A stretch of 64,000 bases of DNA from Flavobacterium xinjiangense (lineage in GTDB: Bacteria; Bacteroidota; Bacteroidia; Flavobacteriales; Flavobacteriaceae): the NCBI RefSeq assembly GCF_900142885.1, contig NZ_FRCL01000005.1, positions 1 to 64,000 of the forward strand, written 5' to 3'. The translations under genes were made by a program, and so were the position numbers. The notes under the pieces were generated by a model. The model had not been told where the DNA came from and searched no databases. It saw nothing but the letters and a program-made list of their open reading frames with translations. Shown here in pieces: positions 18,580-27,802 of this stretch. Position 1 is the stretch's first letter. Each line of letters opens with the position of its first letter.

Positions 18580-21381
18580 TTGAAAACGAAATTATATATT
18601 TTATTCATTTTACTGACTACTTCTCTTTTTTCTCAGGAGTTACCACCCATTGTAAAATATTCTCCAACCAATTACGGTGCAGGTAATCAAAACTGGATGA
18701 TTTCACAAGATCAGCAGCACTATGTTTATTTTGCTAATAATGATGGTCTTTTAGAATTCAATGGTTCTACTTGGGAATTGTATGCTTCGCCAAACGAAAC
18801 TATTGTTCGTTCTGTGAAAGTCATAGGTAACAACGTTTATACTGGAAGTTACATGGAATTTGGTTTTTGGAAAAGACAAGCCAATGGGAAATTGAAATAT
18901 ACTTCCTTGAGTAATACCATAAAAAGTAAAATTCTTGATGATGAGCAGTTCTGGAACATATTAAATTACGATCAATGGGTTATTTTTCAATCATTAAACA
19001 GAATTTACATTTATGATTCAAAAACAGGAAATTTCAAAATAATTGCAGCTAGCAATAGTATTACCAAGTCGTTTAGGACTAAGAACTCCATTTATTTTCA
19101 AACGATTAATGAAGGCCTTTTTGAAATTGAAAGCGGAAAAGGAAGATTAGTTTCGAATAATCCTGTGTTAAAAAACAACAGGATAGTCAATGTTTTTTCT
19201 ATTGATGAAGGGCTGCTGATTCAAACTCAGTTAAACGGTTTCTACAAATTGGTAGGAAATGATTTGTCTAAATTTTCAACGGAGGCGGATTCTCAATTAA
19301 ATGACAGCAGTGTTTATAGTAGTCAGTTGCTGTCTGATGGGAGTTACGCGCTGGGTACAATTTCTAACGGAATTTTTATTTTGACGAAGGAAGGAAAAAT
19401 TAAATATCATATTTACCAGAGTAAAGGATTGAGCAACAATACCGCATTGTCCTTGTTTGAGGATGTTGATAAAAATCTGTGGGTTGGTTTGGACAACGGT
19501 ATTAACTGCCTTAATCTTCAGTCTCCTATTCAAAATTTTGTAGATAACACAGGAAATTTAGGTACTATATACACCTCAAAGTTGTACAATGGGAAATTAT
19601 ATATAGGAACCAATCAAGGATTGTTTTGTAAAGAGTATCAGACGGATAATGAATTTAAATTTGTCAATGGCACAAAGGGCCAAGTTTGGTCTTTATTTGA
19701 ATATGACGGAACTTTGTTTTGTGGCCATGACTCTGGAACATTTATTGTTGATGATGGGGCTGCAAGAAATATATTTCCGAAATCAGGGACCTGGAAATTT
19801 GAAACTGTCCCTAATCAAAAAGGCTTGTTGCTTCAAGGAAATTACTACGGAATTTCAGTATTGGAAAAAGTGGATAACCAGTGGCGTTTTAGAAATAAAA
19901 TAAAAGGATTTGATTATTCCGCCAGATATCTGGAAATTACGAATTCGCTTGAAGTATATGTAAGCCATGAATACAAAGGAGTTTTTAGATTGCAACTAGA
20001 TAATAAGTTGCTAAAGACGGGTGGTTTTACAACTTATGTAACCCCACAAAAAGGGAAAAATGCGAGCTTAACAAAGTTTAATAATGCAATTTATTATGCT
20101 TATAAAGAAGGTATTTTTAAATTGAATGCAAAAACGAAACAATTTGAAAAAGATAAATTGTTGAGTTCCGTTTTTGAAAAAGATGAATATACATCAGGGA
20201 AATTAATAGTTGATAATTCCAATAAAATCTGGTTATTCTCAAAAAATTATATTCATTATTTCTCCTTGAGTAAATTGAGTAATCAGCTTAAGCAAAATGT
20301 GATTCCAATTCCTGCGTCACTAACGAATTCTATGTTGGGATTTGAAAATATTTCTCAAATTTCAAATTCTGATTACCTGATTGGTACAACAGATGGGTAT
20401 TATACAATGAATATTAATGACTTGAGTTTTAAAAATTACAATGTTTCAATATCTAATATTGCCACTAATAAGTTGAATGAAGCCTTAGAAAATAGATCTA
20501 TTCAAGAGAATGGAAGTTTTAAATACGATGATAATAATATCACATTCAGTTATACAGTGCCTGAATATAATAAGTATATCAATGCTGAATATCAGTTTCT
20601 TTTAGAAGGATTTCAAGACGAATGGAGTGAATGGAGTGCAAAACCCACAGTGAATTTCAAAAATTTGCCTTCTGGCGACTATGCGTTTAAAGTAAGGGCA
20701 AAATTTGCCAATTCAAGTCTGGATAATACGGCAATATATTCGTTTAGCATACGTAAACCGTGGTACGCGACTACTTTGGCTATTTTTATTTATCTGATTT
20801 TGAGTCTCATTGTAATACGATTCATTCATAAAACATATAAAAGTTATTACCAGAAGCAAAAAGAAAAACTGATAGAAGAAAATAATCTTTTATTGGAAAT
20901 TAAGGAGCTTGAAAATGAACAGGAGATAATGAGAGTGAGGAACGAACAGCTCTCGCAGGATGTTGACGCTAAAAGCAGAGAATTGGCTGTTTCTACGATG
21001 AGTCTGAATAGTAAAAATGAATTGTTGGCTTTTATAAAAGAGGATTTGAAAAAAACTACTGATGATGGAAACAGAAGTATAAAATCTGTAATATCTACTA
21101 TCAATAAAAACATCACTGAGGACGATACTTGGAGCGTTTTTAAAGAAGCTTTTGACAATGCGGATAAAGACTTTTTGAAAAAAATTAAATTAGCACATCC
21201 GTTGTTAACACCAAATGACTTGAGATTATGCGCGTACCTTAGATTGAATCTTTCTTCTAAAGAAGTTGCTCCTTTATTAAATATTTCAGTACGTAGCGTA
21301 GAAATAAAAAGATACCGTTTACGCAAAAAAATGGATTTATCACACGAACAAGGCCTTGTTGAGTACATTTTGGCTGTATAG
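18580..21381 (+). CDS. Membrane-anchored propeller/Y_Y_Y regulator with LuxR-type HTH, 933 aa
   Basis: Likely regulator of the glucan locus that follows. Order: signal peptide (LYILFILLTTSLFSQ), two-component-type beta-propeller repeats (for example LSLFEDVDKNLWVGLDNGINCL) over about residues 25-640, a Y_Y_Y-like domain (YQFLLEGFQDEWSEWSAKPTVNFKNLPSGDYAFKVRA, about 670-725), one membrane helix (ATTLAIFIYLILSLIVIRFI), a coiled coil (about 755-830), and a C-terminal LuxR-type helix-turn-helix (LSSKEVAPLLNISVRSVEIKRYRLRKKM). There is no histidine kinase or receiver domain, unlike hybrid two-component systems. The start is a TTG; no ATG precedes the signal peptide. Confidence 0.85.
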   Translation: MKTKLYILFILLTTSLFSQELPPIVKYSPTNYGAGNQNWMISQDQQHYVYFANNDGLLEFNGSTWELYASPNETIVRSVKVIGNNVYTGSYMEFGFWKRQANGKLKYTSLSNTIKSKILDDEQFWNILNYDQWVIFQSLNRIYIYDSKTGNFKIIAASNSITKSFRTKNSIYFQTINEGLFEIESGKGRLVSNNPVLKNNRIVNVFSIDEGLLIQTQLNGFYKLVGNDLSKFSTEADSQLNDSSVYSSQLLSDGSYALGTISNGIFILTKEGKIKYHIYQSKGLSNNTALSLFEDVDKNLWVGLDNGINCLNLQSPIQNFVDNTGNLGTIYTSKLYNGKLYIGTNQGLFCKEYQTDNEFKFVNGTKGQVWSLFEYDGTLFCGHDSGTFIVDDGAARNIFPKSGTWKFETVPNQKGLLLQGNYYGISVLEKVDNQWRFRNKIKGFDYSARYLEITNSLEVYVSHEYKGVFRLQLDNKLLKTGGFTTYVTPQKGKNASLTKFNNAIYYAYKEGIFKLNAKTKQFEKDKLLSSVFEKDEYTSGKLIVDNSNKIWLFSKNYIHYFSLSKLSNQLKQNVIPIPASLTNSMLGFENISQISNSDYLIGTTDGYYTMNINDLSFKNYNVSISNIATNKLNEALENRSIQENGSFKYDDNNITFSYTVPEYNKYINAEYQFLLEGFQDEWSEWSAKPTVNFKNLPSGDYAFKVRAKFANSSLDNTAIYSFSIRKPWYATTLAIFIYLILSLIVIRFIHKTYKSYYQKQKEKLIEENNLLLEIKELENEQEIMRVRNEQLSQDVDAKSRELAVSTMSLNSKNELLAFIKEDLKKTTDDGNRSIKSVISTINKNITEDDTWSVFKEAFDNADKDFLKKIKLAHPLLTPNDLRLCAYLRLNLSSKEVAPLLNISVRSVEIKRYRLRKKMDLSHEQGLVEYILAV

Positions 21382-21415
21382 TTTTCGATTTATTCTGCTA
21401 TAAAAACTATACATC

Positions 21416-21451
21416 ACCACAACATTAACGTTAATGTTGTGGTTTTTTTTT
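21416..21451 (+). terminator. Terminator made of a perfect 28-base palindrome
   Basis: ACCACAACATTAAC is followed directly by its exact reverse complement and then a run of T. It lies 35 bases after the regulator stop and separates it from susC. Confidence 0.9.
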
Positions 21452-21618
21452 GTTCTGCAAAATTTTGTCAATCTTAATTTCTTCTTAATTTCTTCATTTT
21501 TTTAAAGTATCCTGAATTAATTGTAGTTTTTTTTGAATTGTATGTTTTTTGTTGTGGTTCTTTTTCATTTATTATTAGGACTTACTTCTAAATTTATAAT
21601 TCACAAAAAACATAAATT

Positions 21619-24600
21619 ATGAAGTCAAACTATCTATTAATTATTTTTCTATTTCTCTCTGCTTTTGGGTATGCCCAAGGGTATGATATTGGAGGAGTTG
21701 TAAAAGAGACGGGTTCTGGTTTACCAATACCTAGCGTAAACATACAAATCAAAAACACAAATAAAGGAACAACATCTGACTTTGATGGTAGGTTCACCAT
21801 AAAAGGAGTTTCATCAGGATCAACACTTGTTTTCTCTTATTTAGGATTTAAAAATTTTGAATATAAAGTTACTTCTACTACTATGAATCTTAGTATTTCA
21901 TTACAACAGGATTCTAAAACTTTAGATGAAGTTGTTGTAATTGGTTACGGTAGTCAGAAAAAAAGACAAGTTACCGGTGCGGTTTCGGTTGTGGATAGCA
22001 AAACATTAGAAATTCTAAAACCGGTGAAAATTGAACAAGCCTTACAAGGAACTGTTTCTGGTGTCAATGTTACAACAACATCAGGTGCTCCTGGTGCAGC
22101 TTTGGATATACGTATTCGCGGAATTGCTACCAATGGTCAAAATGGACCTACAACAATTATAGATGGATATGTTGGTGAATTAGGGCTGTTAAACCCAAAT
22201 GATGTAGAATCTATTACTGTTTTGAAAGATGCCCAGGCTGCTATATATGGAACTATAGGTGCAAACGGAATTATTTTGGTGACAACTAAAAGCGGTAAAA
22301 AGAATGCTAAAACAAAAATTTCTTTAAACACATATACGGGATTTCAAGAAACTTCGAGAACGCTGCCAACATTAAATGCAACAGAATACGCGTTGTTATT
22401 AAATGAAAGCTATGCTAATGGCGGAAAAGCACTTCCTTATCCAAATGTTAGTGGTTTAGGGAAAGGAACAAATTGGCAAAACGAAGTTTTTAAAACTGGT
22501 GTTCCAATAATAAGTCATGATTTGTCCATTTCAGGTGGATCGGATAAAGTTACTTATGCGGTAAGTGGTTCTCACTTGGATCAGGAAGGAATTATTGGCG
22601 GAGGTAAATCTGGTTTTTTAAGAAATACAGCAAGAGTATCTTTAGGAGCTGATTTATCAGAAAAGTTGAAATTAAAAACCAATGTTATTTATACTTATTT
22701 TAATAGAAAGTCATTAAATGAGAATGGATTAGCTTCCGTGCTTTTTAATGCGCTTAATATCCCTTCAACTTTAACTCCTTATAACAGTAATGGCGATTTT
22801 ACATTGGCGCCCACGACTGGTTTAGGTATCGAAATTATAAATCCGTTAGCTCAGATTGCTAATACTTATAATGATTATAATTTCAAAAAACTAAACGGAA
22901 ATTTTGGTTTAGATTATAAGCTTTTCAAAGATTTTGTTTTATCCAGTTCTATGGGTTTTAACACCTCTAATAGCAAATCTAGAAGTTTTGCAAAGCAAGT
23001 TAATTATGGAGGAAAAGTATTTGATGTCGCAAGAAGCTCTGTTTCTCAAAGCGCAATAAACGATAATGATTATTCTTTTGATATCTATGGTACATATACC
23101 AAAAAATTAGGCGAAGGGCATAATTTTGCTGCAACAATTGGAAATACCATATATAAACAATGGGGAAATGGTTTGTTTGCAACAGGCTACGATGTTCCTA
23201 ATAACTCATGGGATTTTGCTGATATTTCTTTAACAACCGGAATTTTGAATGCTAAAACCAATGGTTCTTATAGTTATGACGAAAGAAGACTTTCTTATTT
23301 TGGAAGAGCACAATACGACTATAAAGGAAAATATCTTTTGTCTGCGATGATTAGACGTGATGCATCTACAAAATTTGGACCAGGAAATAAAATAGGTTAT
23401 TTCCCCTCATTTACTGCAGGTTGGGTGATTTCTGATGAAGGATTTTATGGAGAATCTAAGTTTATTAATTTCATGAAATTGAGAGGAAGTTACGGGACTT
23501 TAGGAAATGACCAAATCCCTAATAATGGTTACATTTCTCAACTTACAGGAGAAGCAACTTATGTTTTTGATGGCGCTTTAGTTAATGGCTCAGCGTCAGG
23601 GCAAATTCCTAATCCAGATTTAAAATGGGAAGAGGCGAGAAAGTTTGATGTAGGTTTAGATTTGAAATTATTTAACGATAAGGTATCAATTGTATCGGAT
23701 TATTTTATTGATACCAGAGCTGACCTGTTAATTCCAAATATTCCGGTTTCTGGAATCATTGGAATTAGTGCTCCTGGTGCAAGTGCACCTACGGTTAATG
23801 CAGGAACGGTTAGAAATTCAGGATTTGAATTTTCTATAGATTACAAAAATAAATTCTCTGATAATTTTTCAATGAGTGCGGCTTATAATGTGACTTTCCT
23901 TGAAAATAAAGTTTTAGAAGTTAACAATGGAACAGGATTTATTGAAGGAGGTTCTTTTGGCGTGGGCCAACCAGCTCCCTCAAGAATGGAAGTAGGGCAA
24001 CCAATAGGTTATTTCTACGGCTATAAAACAGATGGAATTTTTCAAAATCAAGCAGAGATCGATGCACATCCTTCACAACTTGCATTAGGAGCTAATGCCG
24101 CTCCTGGTGATATTCGTTATGTAGATGTAAATGGAGATAATGTAATTGATGTTAAGGACAGAACAAATATTGGTGATCCAATTCCAAATGCAACGATGGG
24201 TTTCAACTTGCAATTGAATTATAAAAACCTTGATTTCTCTGCTTATACTTTTGCATCTGTTGGAAATGACATGGTACGAAATTATGAACGAGATGTTACA
24301 GATGCTAACCATTTTAGATATGTTTTGGACAGATGGACAGGTGAGGGGACAAGTAATTCAGTTCCTAGAGTAACAACAAGCTCAACTGCTAACACTGTTT
24401 TTTCTGATTACTTTGTGGAAGATGCATCTTATTTAAGAATCCAAAATATACAATTAGGATATTCATTGAATCCAAAATATGCTGAAAAAGCAGGATTAAC
24501 TAAACTGAGATTATATGCTGGAGTAAACAACCTATACACCTTCACAAAATATAAAGGATATGATCCGGGAGCATCAAACGGAGCCCCTATCGGTGGCGGA

Positions 24601-24663
24601 ATCGATTATGGTTTCTATCCTATTCCGAGAACCTACATGGTGGGTTTAAATATTAATTTTTAA
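21619..24663 (+). CDS. SusC-like TonB-dependent glycan transporter, 1014 aa
   Basis: Outer-membrane importer for oligosaccharides. It has a signal peptide (residues 1-19), an N-terminal carboxypeptidase-like beta domain (GVVKETGSGLPIPSVNIQI...TSDFDGRFTIKGV), a plug domain starting DEVVVIGYGSQKKRQVTGAVS, and a 22-strand barrel ending in the aromatic YPIPRTYMVGLNINF. The QGTVSGVNVTTTSGAPGAALDIRIRG plug motif is typical of SusC. Length is standard. It is followed 11 bases later by its SusD partner. The neighbouring GH16 and GH3 enzymes point to a beta-1,3-glucan such as laminarin as substrate (inference). Confidence 0.95.
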   Translation: MKSNYLLIIFLFLSAFGYAQGYDIGGVVKETGSGLPIPSVNIQIKNTNKGTTSDFDGRFTIKGVSSGSTLVFSYLGFKNFEYKVTSTTMNLSISLQQDSKTLDEVVVIGYGSQKKRQVTGAVSVVDSKTLEILKPVKIEQALQGTVSGVNVTTTSGAPGAALDIRIRGIATNGQNGPTTIIDGYVGELGLLNPNDVESITVLKDAQAAIYGTIGANGIILVTTKSGKKNAKTKISLNTYTGFQETSRTLPTLNATEYALLLNESYANGGKALPYPNVSGLGKGTNWQNEVFKTGVPIISHDLSISGGSDKVTYAVSGSHLDQEGIIGGGKSGFLRNTARVSLGADLSEKLKLKTNVIYTYFNRKSLNENGLASVLFNALNIPSTLTPYNSNGDFTLAPTTGLGIEIINPLAQIANTYNDYNFKKLNGNFGLDYKLFKDFVLSSSMGFNTSNSKSRSFAKQVNYGGKVFDVARSSVSQSAINDNDYSFDIYGTYTKKLGEGHNFAATIGNTIYKQWGNGLFATGYDVPNNSWDFADISLTTGILNAKTNGSYSYDERRLSYFGRAQYDYKGKYLLSAMIRRDASTKFGPGNKIGYFPSFTAGWVISDEGFYGESKFINFMKLRGSYGTLGNDQIPNNGYISQLTGEATYVFDGALVNGSASGQIPNPDLKWEEARKFDVGLDLKLFNDKVSIVSDYFIDTRADLLIPNIPVSGIIGISAPGASAPTVNAGTVRNSGFEFSIDYKNKFSDNFSMSAAYNVTFLENKVLEVNNGTGFIEGGSFGVGQPAPSRMEVGQPIGYFYGYKTDGIFQNQAEIDAHPSQLALGANAAPGDIRYVDVNGDNVIDVKDRTNIGDPIPNATMGFNLQLNYKNLDFSAYTFASVGNDMVRNYERDVTDANHFRYVLDRWTGEGTSNSVPRVTTSSTANTVFSDYFVEDASYLRIQNIQLGYSLNPKYAEKAGLTKLRLYAGVNNLYTFTKYKGYDPGASNGAPIGGGIDYGFYPIPRTYMVGLNINF

Positions 24664-24674
24664 TTTATATTACA

Positions 24675-26153
24675 ATGAAAAAGTATATACTTATAACTAT
24701 AGCAACGATAGCCATTTTCTCGACAACGATTATTTCTTGTTCTGATGAATTTGTGAATCGTGACCCCGTTTATTCTGTGGGTTCTGAAAATTATTTTAAT
24801 TCAAAAACGGATTATGATAATGCATTAATTGGAGCCTATGATTTGCTGCAATCGACTTTTGTAAATGTTTTGATGGGAGAAATTGCATCCGATAATACCC
24901 TTGCTGGGGGAGGTAACGCCACTGATGTTCCAGGTTATCAGCAAATTGACGATATGATTCATACACCGGTAAACGCGCAACTTAAAAGTTTGTGGGATTA
25001 TATGTTTGCAGGAGTTCAACGATGCAATTACATCCTTGAATTTAAAGACAAAACGGATTTTGTAGGTAAAAATCAAGTGATTGCCGAAGCTCGTTTTCTA
25101 AGAGCCTACTACCATTTTGAATTGGTAAAATGGTTTGGAGGTATTCCTATGAATGGTGATAAGAGATTCGCTGTTGGAGACGAAAAATCAATTCCACGTT
25201 CTTCCGTTAGTGATGTCTATGCCTCAATCGAAGCAGATTTAATTTTTGCTAAAGATAATTTATCGCCTACAGCATCGCAAAAAGGAAGAGCGACTAAAGG
25301 GGCAGCTTTGGCATTACTAGGGAAAGCATATTTATACCAAAATAAATTTTCACAGGCAGCGACTACTCTCGAAAGTTTGATTTCAACTTCTTCTTATTCC
25401 TTAGTAACAGATTATAATTCAATATTTGAAGATGCAGGAGAAAATGGAGCTGAATCTGTTTTTGAAGTACAATACACGGATGTTGAAGGAGCCGGTTTTG
25501 GATGTTTCCAATGCAGCGAAGGTAATATTGCAGTAGGATTTAATGGACCAAGAGATTATACAGGGTCTTTATTTACATCTGGTTTTAGTTTTAATGTTCC
25601 AACGCAAAAAATCGTGAATGCTTTTGAAGCAGGTGATAGAAGAAAAGCAGTAGCAATTTTAGATATCGAAGCTTGGGCAGCAAGCACTGGAGCAACATTT
25701 AGCAAAGGCAATGAACATACCGGGTTTTTTAATAGAAAATACATTCCAAGAAAAAGAAGCGCCAATGCACAAGGAGATTTAAACCTGACAAATCCTAATA
25801 ATTACAGAGCAATACGTTATGCCGATGTTTTATTGATGGCCGCAGAAGCCTACAGTAGAGGAGGAATTGACGATAGCAAAGCAAAAAACTATCTGAATCA
25901 AGTACGCCGACGTGCTTTTGGAGATTTAAACCATGATATTACGGCTTCTGGTCCTGCTTTAACTGATTTTATTTTGGCAGAAAGAAGAATAGAATTAGTT
26001 GGTGAAGGTCATCGTTTTTTCGATTTAGTAAGAACAGGAAAAGCGGCTCAAGAAATTGAAGGATTTAAAGCTGGGAAAAATGAATTATTCCCTATTCCAA
26101 TCGAAGAAATTCAATTTGCAAACGGAAATTGGCAACAAAACCCTGGATATTAA
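24675..26153 (+). CDS. SusD-like surface glycan-binding lipoprotein, 492 aa
   Basis: Lid of the SusCD importer. Lipobox IISC with Cys22. It shows the SusD pattern: YFNSKTDYDNALIGAYDLL, an alpha-helical TPR-like core with FLRAYYHFELVKWFGGIP, RATKGAALALLGKAYLYQNKF, and a C-terminal NPNNYRAIRYADVLLMAAEAY...VRRRAFGD and ILAERRIELVGEGHRFFDLVR. The RagB/SusD family length is 450-600, so it is complete. It lies 11 bases after susC and 12 before the next lipoprotein gene. Confidence 0.95.
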   Translation: MKKYILITIATIAIFSTTIISCSDEFVNRDPVYSVGSENYFNSKTDYDNALIGAYDLLQSTFVNVLMGEIASDNTLAGGGNATDVPGYQQIDDMIHTPVNAQLKSLWDYMFAGVQRCNYILEFKDKTDFVGKNQVIAEARFLRAYYHFELVKWFGGIPMNGDKRFAVGDEKSIPRSSVSDVYASIEADLIFAKDNLSPTASQKGRATKGAALALLGKAYLYQNKFSQAATTLESLISTSSYSLVTDYNSIFEDAGENGAESVFEVQYTDVEGAGFGCFQCSEGNIAVGFNGPRDYTGSLFTSGFSFNVPTQKIVNAFEAGDRRKAVAILDIEAWAASTGATFSKGNEHTGFFNRKYIPRKRSANAQGDLNLTNPNNYRAIRYADVLLMAAEAYSRGGIDDSKAKNYLNQVRRRAFGDLNHDITASGPALTDFILAERRIELVGEGHRFFDLVRTGKAAQEIEGFKAGKNELFPIPIEEIQFANGNWQQNPGY

Positions 26154-26165
26154 AAAAACAGTATT

Positions 26166-27791
26166 ATGAAAAAATTAAAATTAATAATTAGTCTTTTTGT
26201 TTTAACATTCCTTTTAGGATGCTCTAACGATAGTGGTGATACTAATGTAGATGCCGTAAATGCTCCCACAAATATTTCTGCTCTGACAACCGTAACACAA
26301 GATAATTCAGGTAAAGTAACTTTTGTACCACGTGGAGAAGGCGTTACTCGTTACGAAATTTATTTTGGAGACGCTACTGCTACCCCGTCATACGTAAATC
26401 CGGGGGAAACAACCACGCATAAATATGCAGAAGGAGTGTATCAGGCAAAAATAGTGGGAACCACAATCAATGGCAAGAGAACTGAAGTTGTCCAAGAGGT
26501 TGTAGTTTCCTTCAGAGCGCCGGAGAATTTAGTTGTTCTAATTGAAAACGACTTAATAACATCAAAAAAAGTAAATGTTAAAGCTACCGCTGATTTTGCA
26601 TTGTTTTATGATGTGTATTTTGGAGAACCTGGTAAAACAGACCCAATCTCCGTAAATAATGGGGAATCGATATCTTATGTTTATAAAGAGGCAGGGACTT
26701 ACACTATACGAATTGTATCGAAAAGTGCTGCAATCAAAGCGACTCAATATACAGTTGATTTTAAAGTTACTGCTATTAATAAACCCACTACATCTGCACC
26801 AGAACCAGCAAATAGAATTGCATCAGATGTGATTTCGATATATGGTGCCAAGTACACCAGTGTTGCCGGAACAAATTATTTCCCTGATTGGGGTCAAGGA
26901 GGTCAAGGCAGTAGCTGGGCTGAAGCTGATGTAAATGGAGATAAAATGCTGCAATACATTAAATTGAGCTACCAAGGAATTCAGTTGGCAGATGGCGTTA
27001 CTATAAATGTTTCTGGTATGAAATATCTTCATATGGATGTTTGGACTGCAGATGTAACAAAAATTGAAACTTCTTTAATCAGTAAATTAAATGGTGAAAA
27101 ACCAGTTACTAAAGACCTTACTGCTAACCAGTGGACTAGTATCGATATCCCAATTTCGGCATATACAAGTCAAGGATTAACAGTAGCTGATATCATCCAA
27201 TTAAAATTTGTAGGTACTCCTTGGGCGGCAGGTACCGTATTTATTGATAATATTTATTTTTATAAAGATCCAACGCAGTCAACTGTATTGCCACTTGATT
27301 TTGAATCTACTTTATTGACCTATCCTTGGATTGGTTTTGGCGATGCAAATTATTCAGGAATTCCAGCAGCTGTGGTTAATAATCCTAAAAAAACGGGAAT
27401 AAATTTATCTAATAAAGTAGTTGAAATTACAAAAACAGCAGGTGCTCAGGTTTGGGCAGGTGCCAGTTTAAATTTAGATAGCGCGATTGACTTTTCAAAG
27501 GGTACAAAAGTGTCTATAAATGTCTGGTCACCTAAAGTGGGTTCAAAAATATTATTGAAAATCGAAAATTCTAAATCACCAAAAGACGGTAACGGAAATC
27601 CAACTGTTTTTGTCGAAGTTCAGGCTCTTACAACGGTTTCTAATGCTTGGCAAACCTTGACATTCGACCTAACCACATATGGTGCATTCAGAACAAGTAT
27701 TCCTTACGACAGAGTAATCCTTTTTCCTGATTTTGGAGTTAACGGAACTGGTGATACCTATTACTTTGATGACATTAAACAATTCAATTAA
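26166..27791 (+). CDS. Surface glycan-binding lipoprotein of the glucan locus, 541 aa
   Basis: Lipoprotein with lipobox LLGC (Cys19). Two tandem Ig/PKD-like modules follow, each with the same phrase: YEIYFGDATATPSYVNPGE and YDVYFGEPGKTDPISVNNGE. Two larger beta-sandwich modules come next: one from about residue 222 (SIYGAKYTSVAGTNYFPDWG, with many tryptophans) to 376, and one from about 378 to 541 (LPLDFESTLLTYPWIGFGD to DTYYFDDIKQFN). No catalytic motif is visible. By position after susD it should bind the polysaccharide at the cell surface, as SusE/SGBP proteins do. The C-terminal modules look like carbohydrate-binding folds. Confidence 0.82.
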   Translation: MKKLKLIISLFVLTFLLGCSNDSGDTNVDAVNAPTNISALTTVTQDNSGKVTFVPRGEGVTRYEIYFGDATATPSYVNPGETTTHKYAEGVYQAKIVGTTINGKRTEVVQEVVVSFRAPENLVVLIENDLITSKKVNVKATADFALFYDVYFGEPGKTDPISVNNGESISYVYKEAGTYTIRIVSKSAAIKATQYTVDFKVTAINKPTTSAPEPANRIASDVISIYGAKYTSVAGTNYFPDWGQGGQGSSWAEADVNGDKMLQYIKLSYQGIQLADGVTINVSGMKYLHMDVWTADVTKIETSLISKLNGEKPVTKDLTANQWTSIDIPISAYTSQGLTVADIIQLKFVGTPWAAGTVFIDNIYFYKDPTQSTVLPLDFESTLLTYPWIGFGDANYSGIPAAVVNNPKKTGINLSNKVVEITKTAGAQVWAGASLNLDSAIDFSKGTKVSINVWSPKVGSKILLKIENSKSPKDGNGNPTVFVEVQALTTVSNAWQTLTFDLTTYGAFRTSIPYDRVILFPDFGVNGTGDTYYFDDIKQFN

Positions 27792-27802
27792 AAAAACTGA
27801 AA

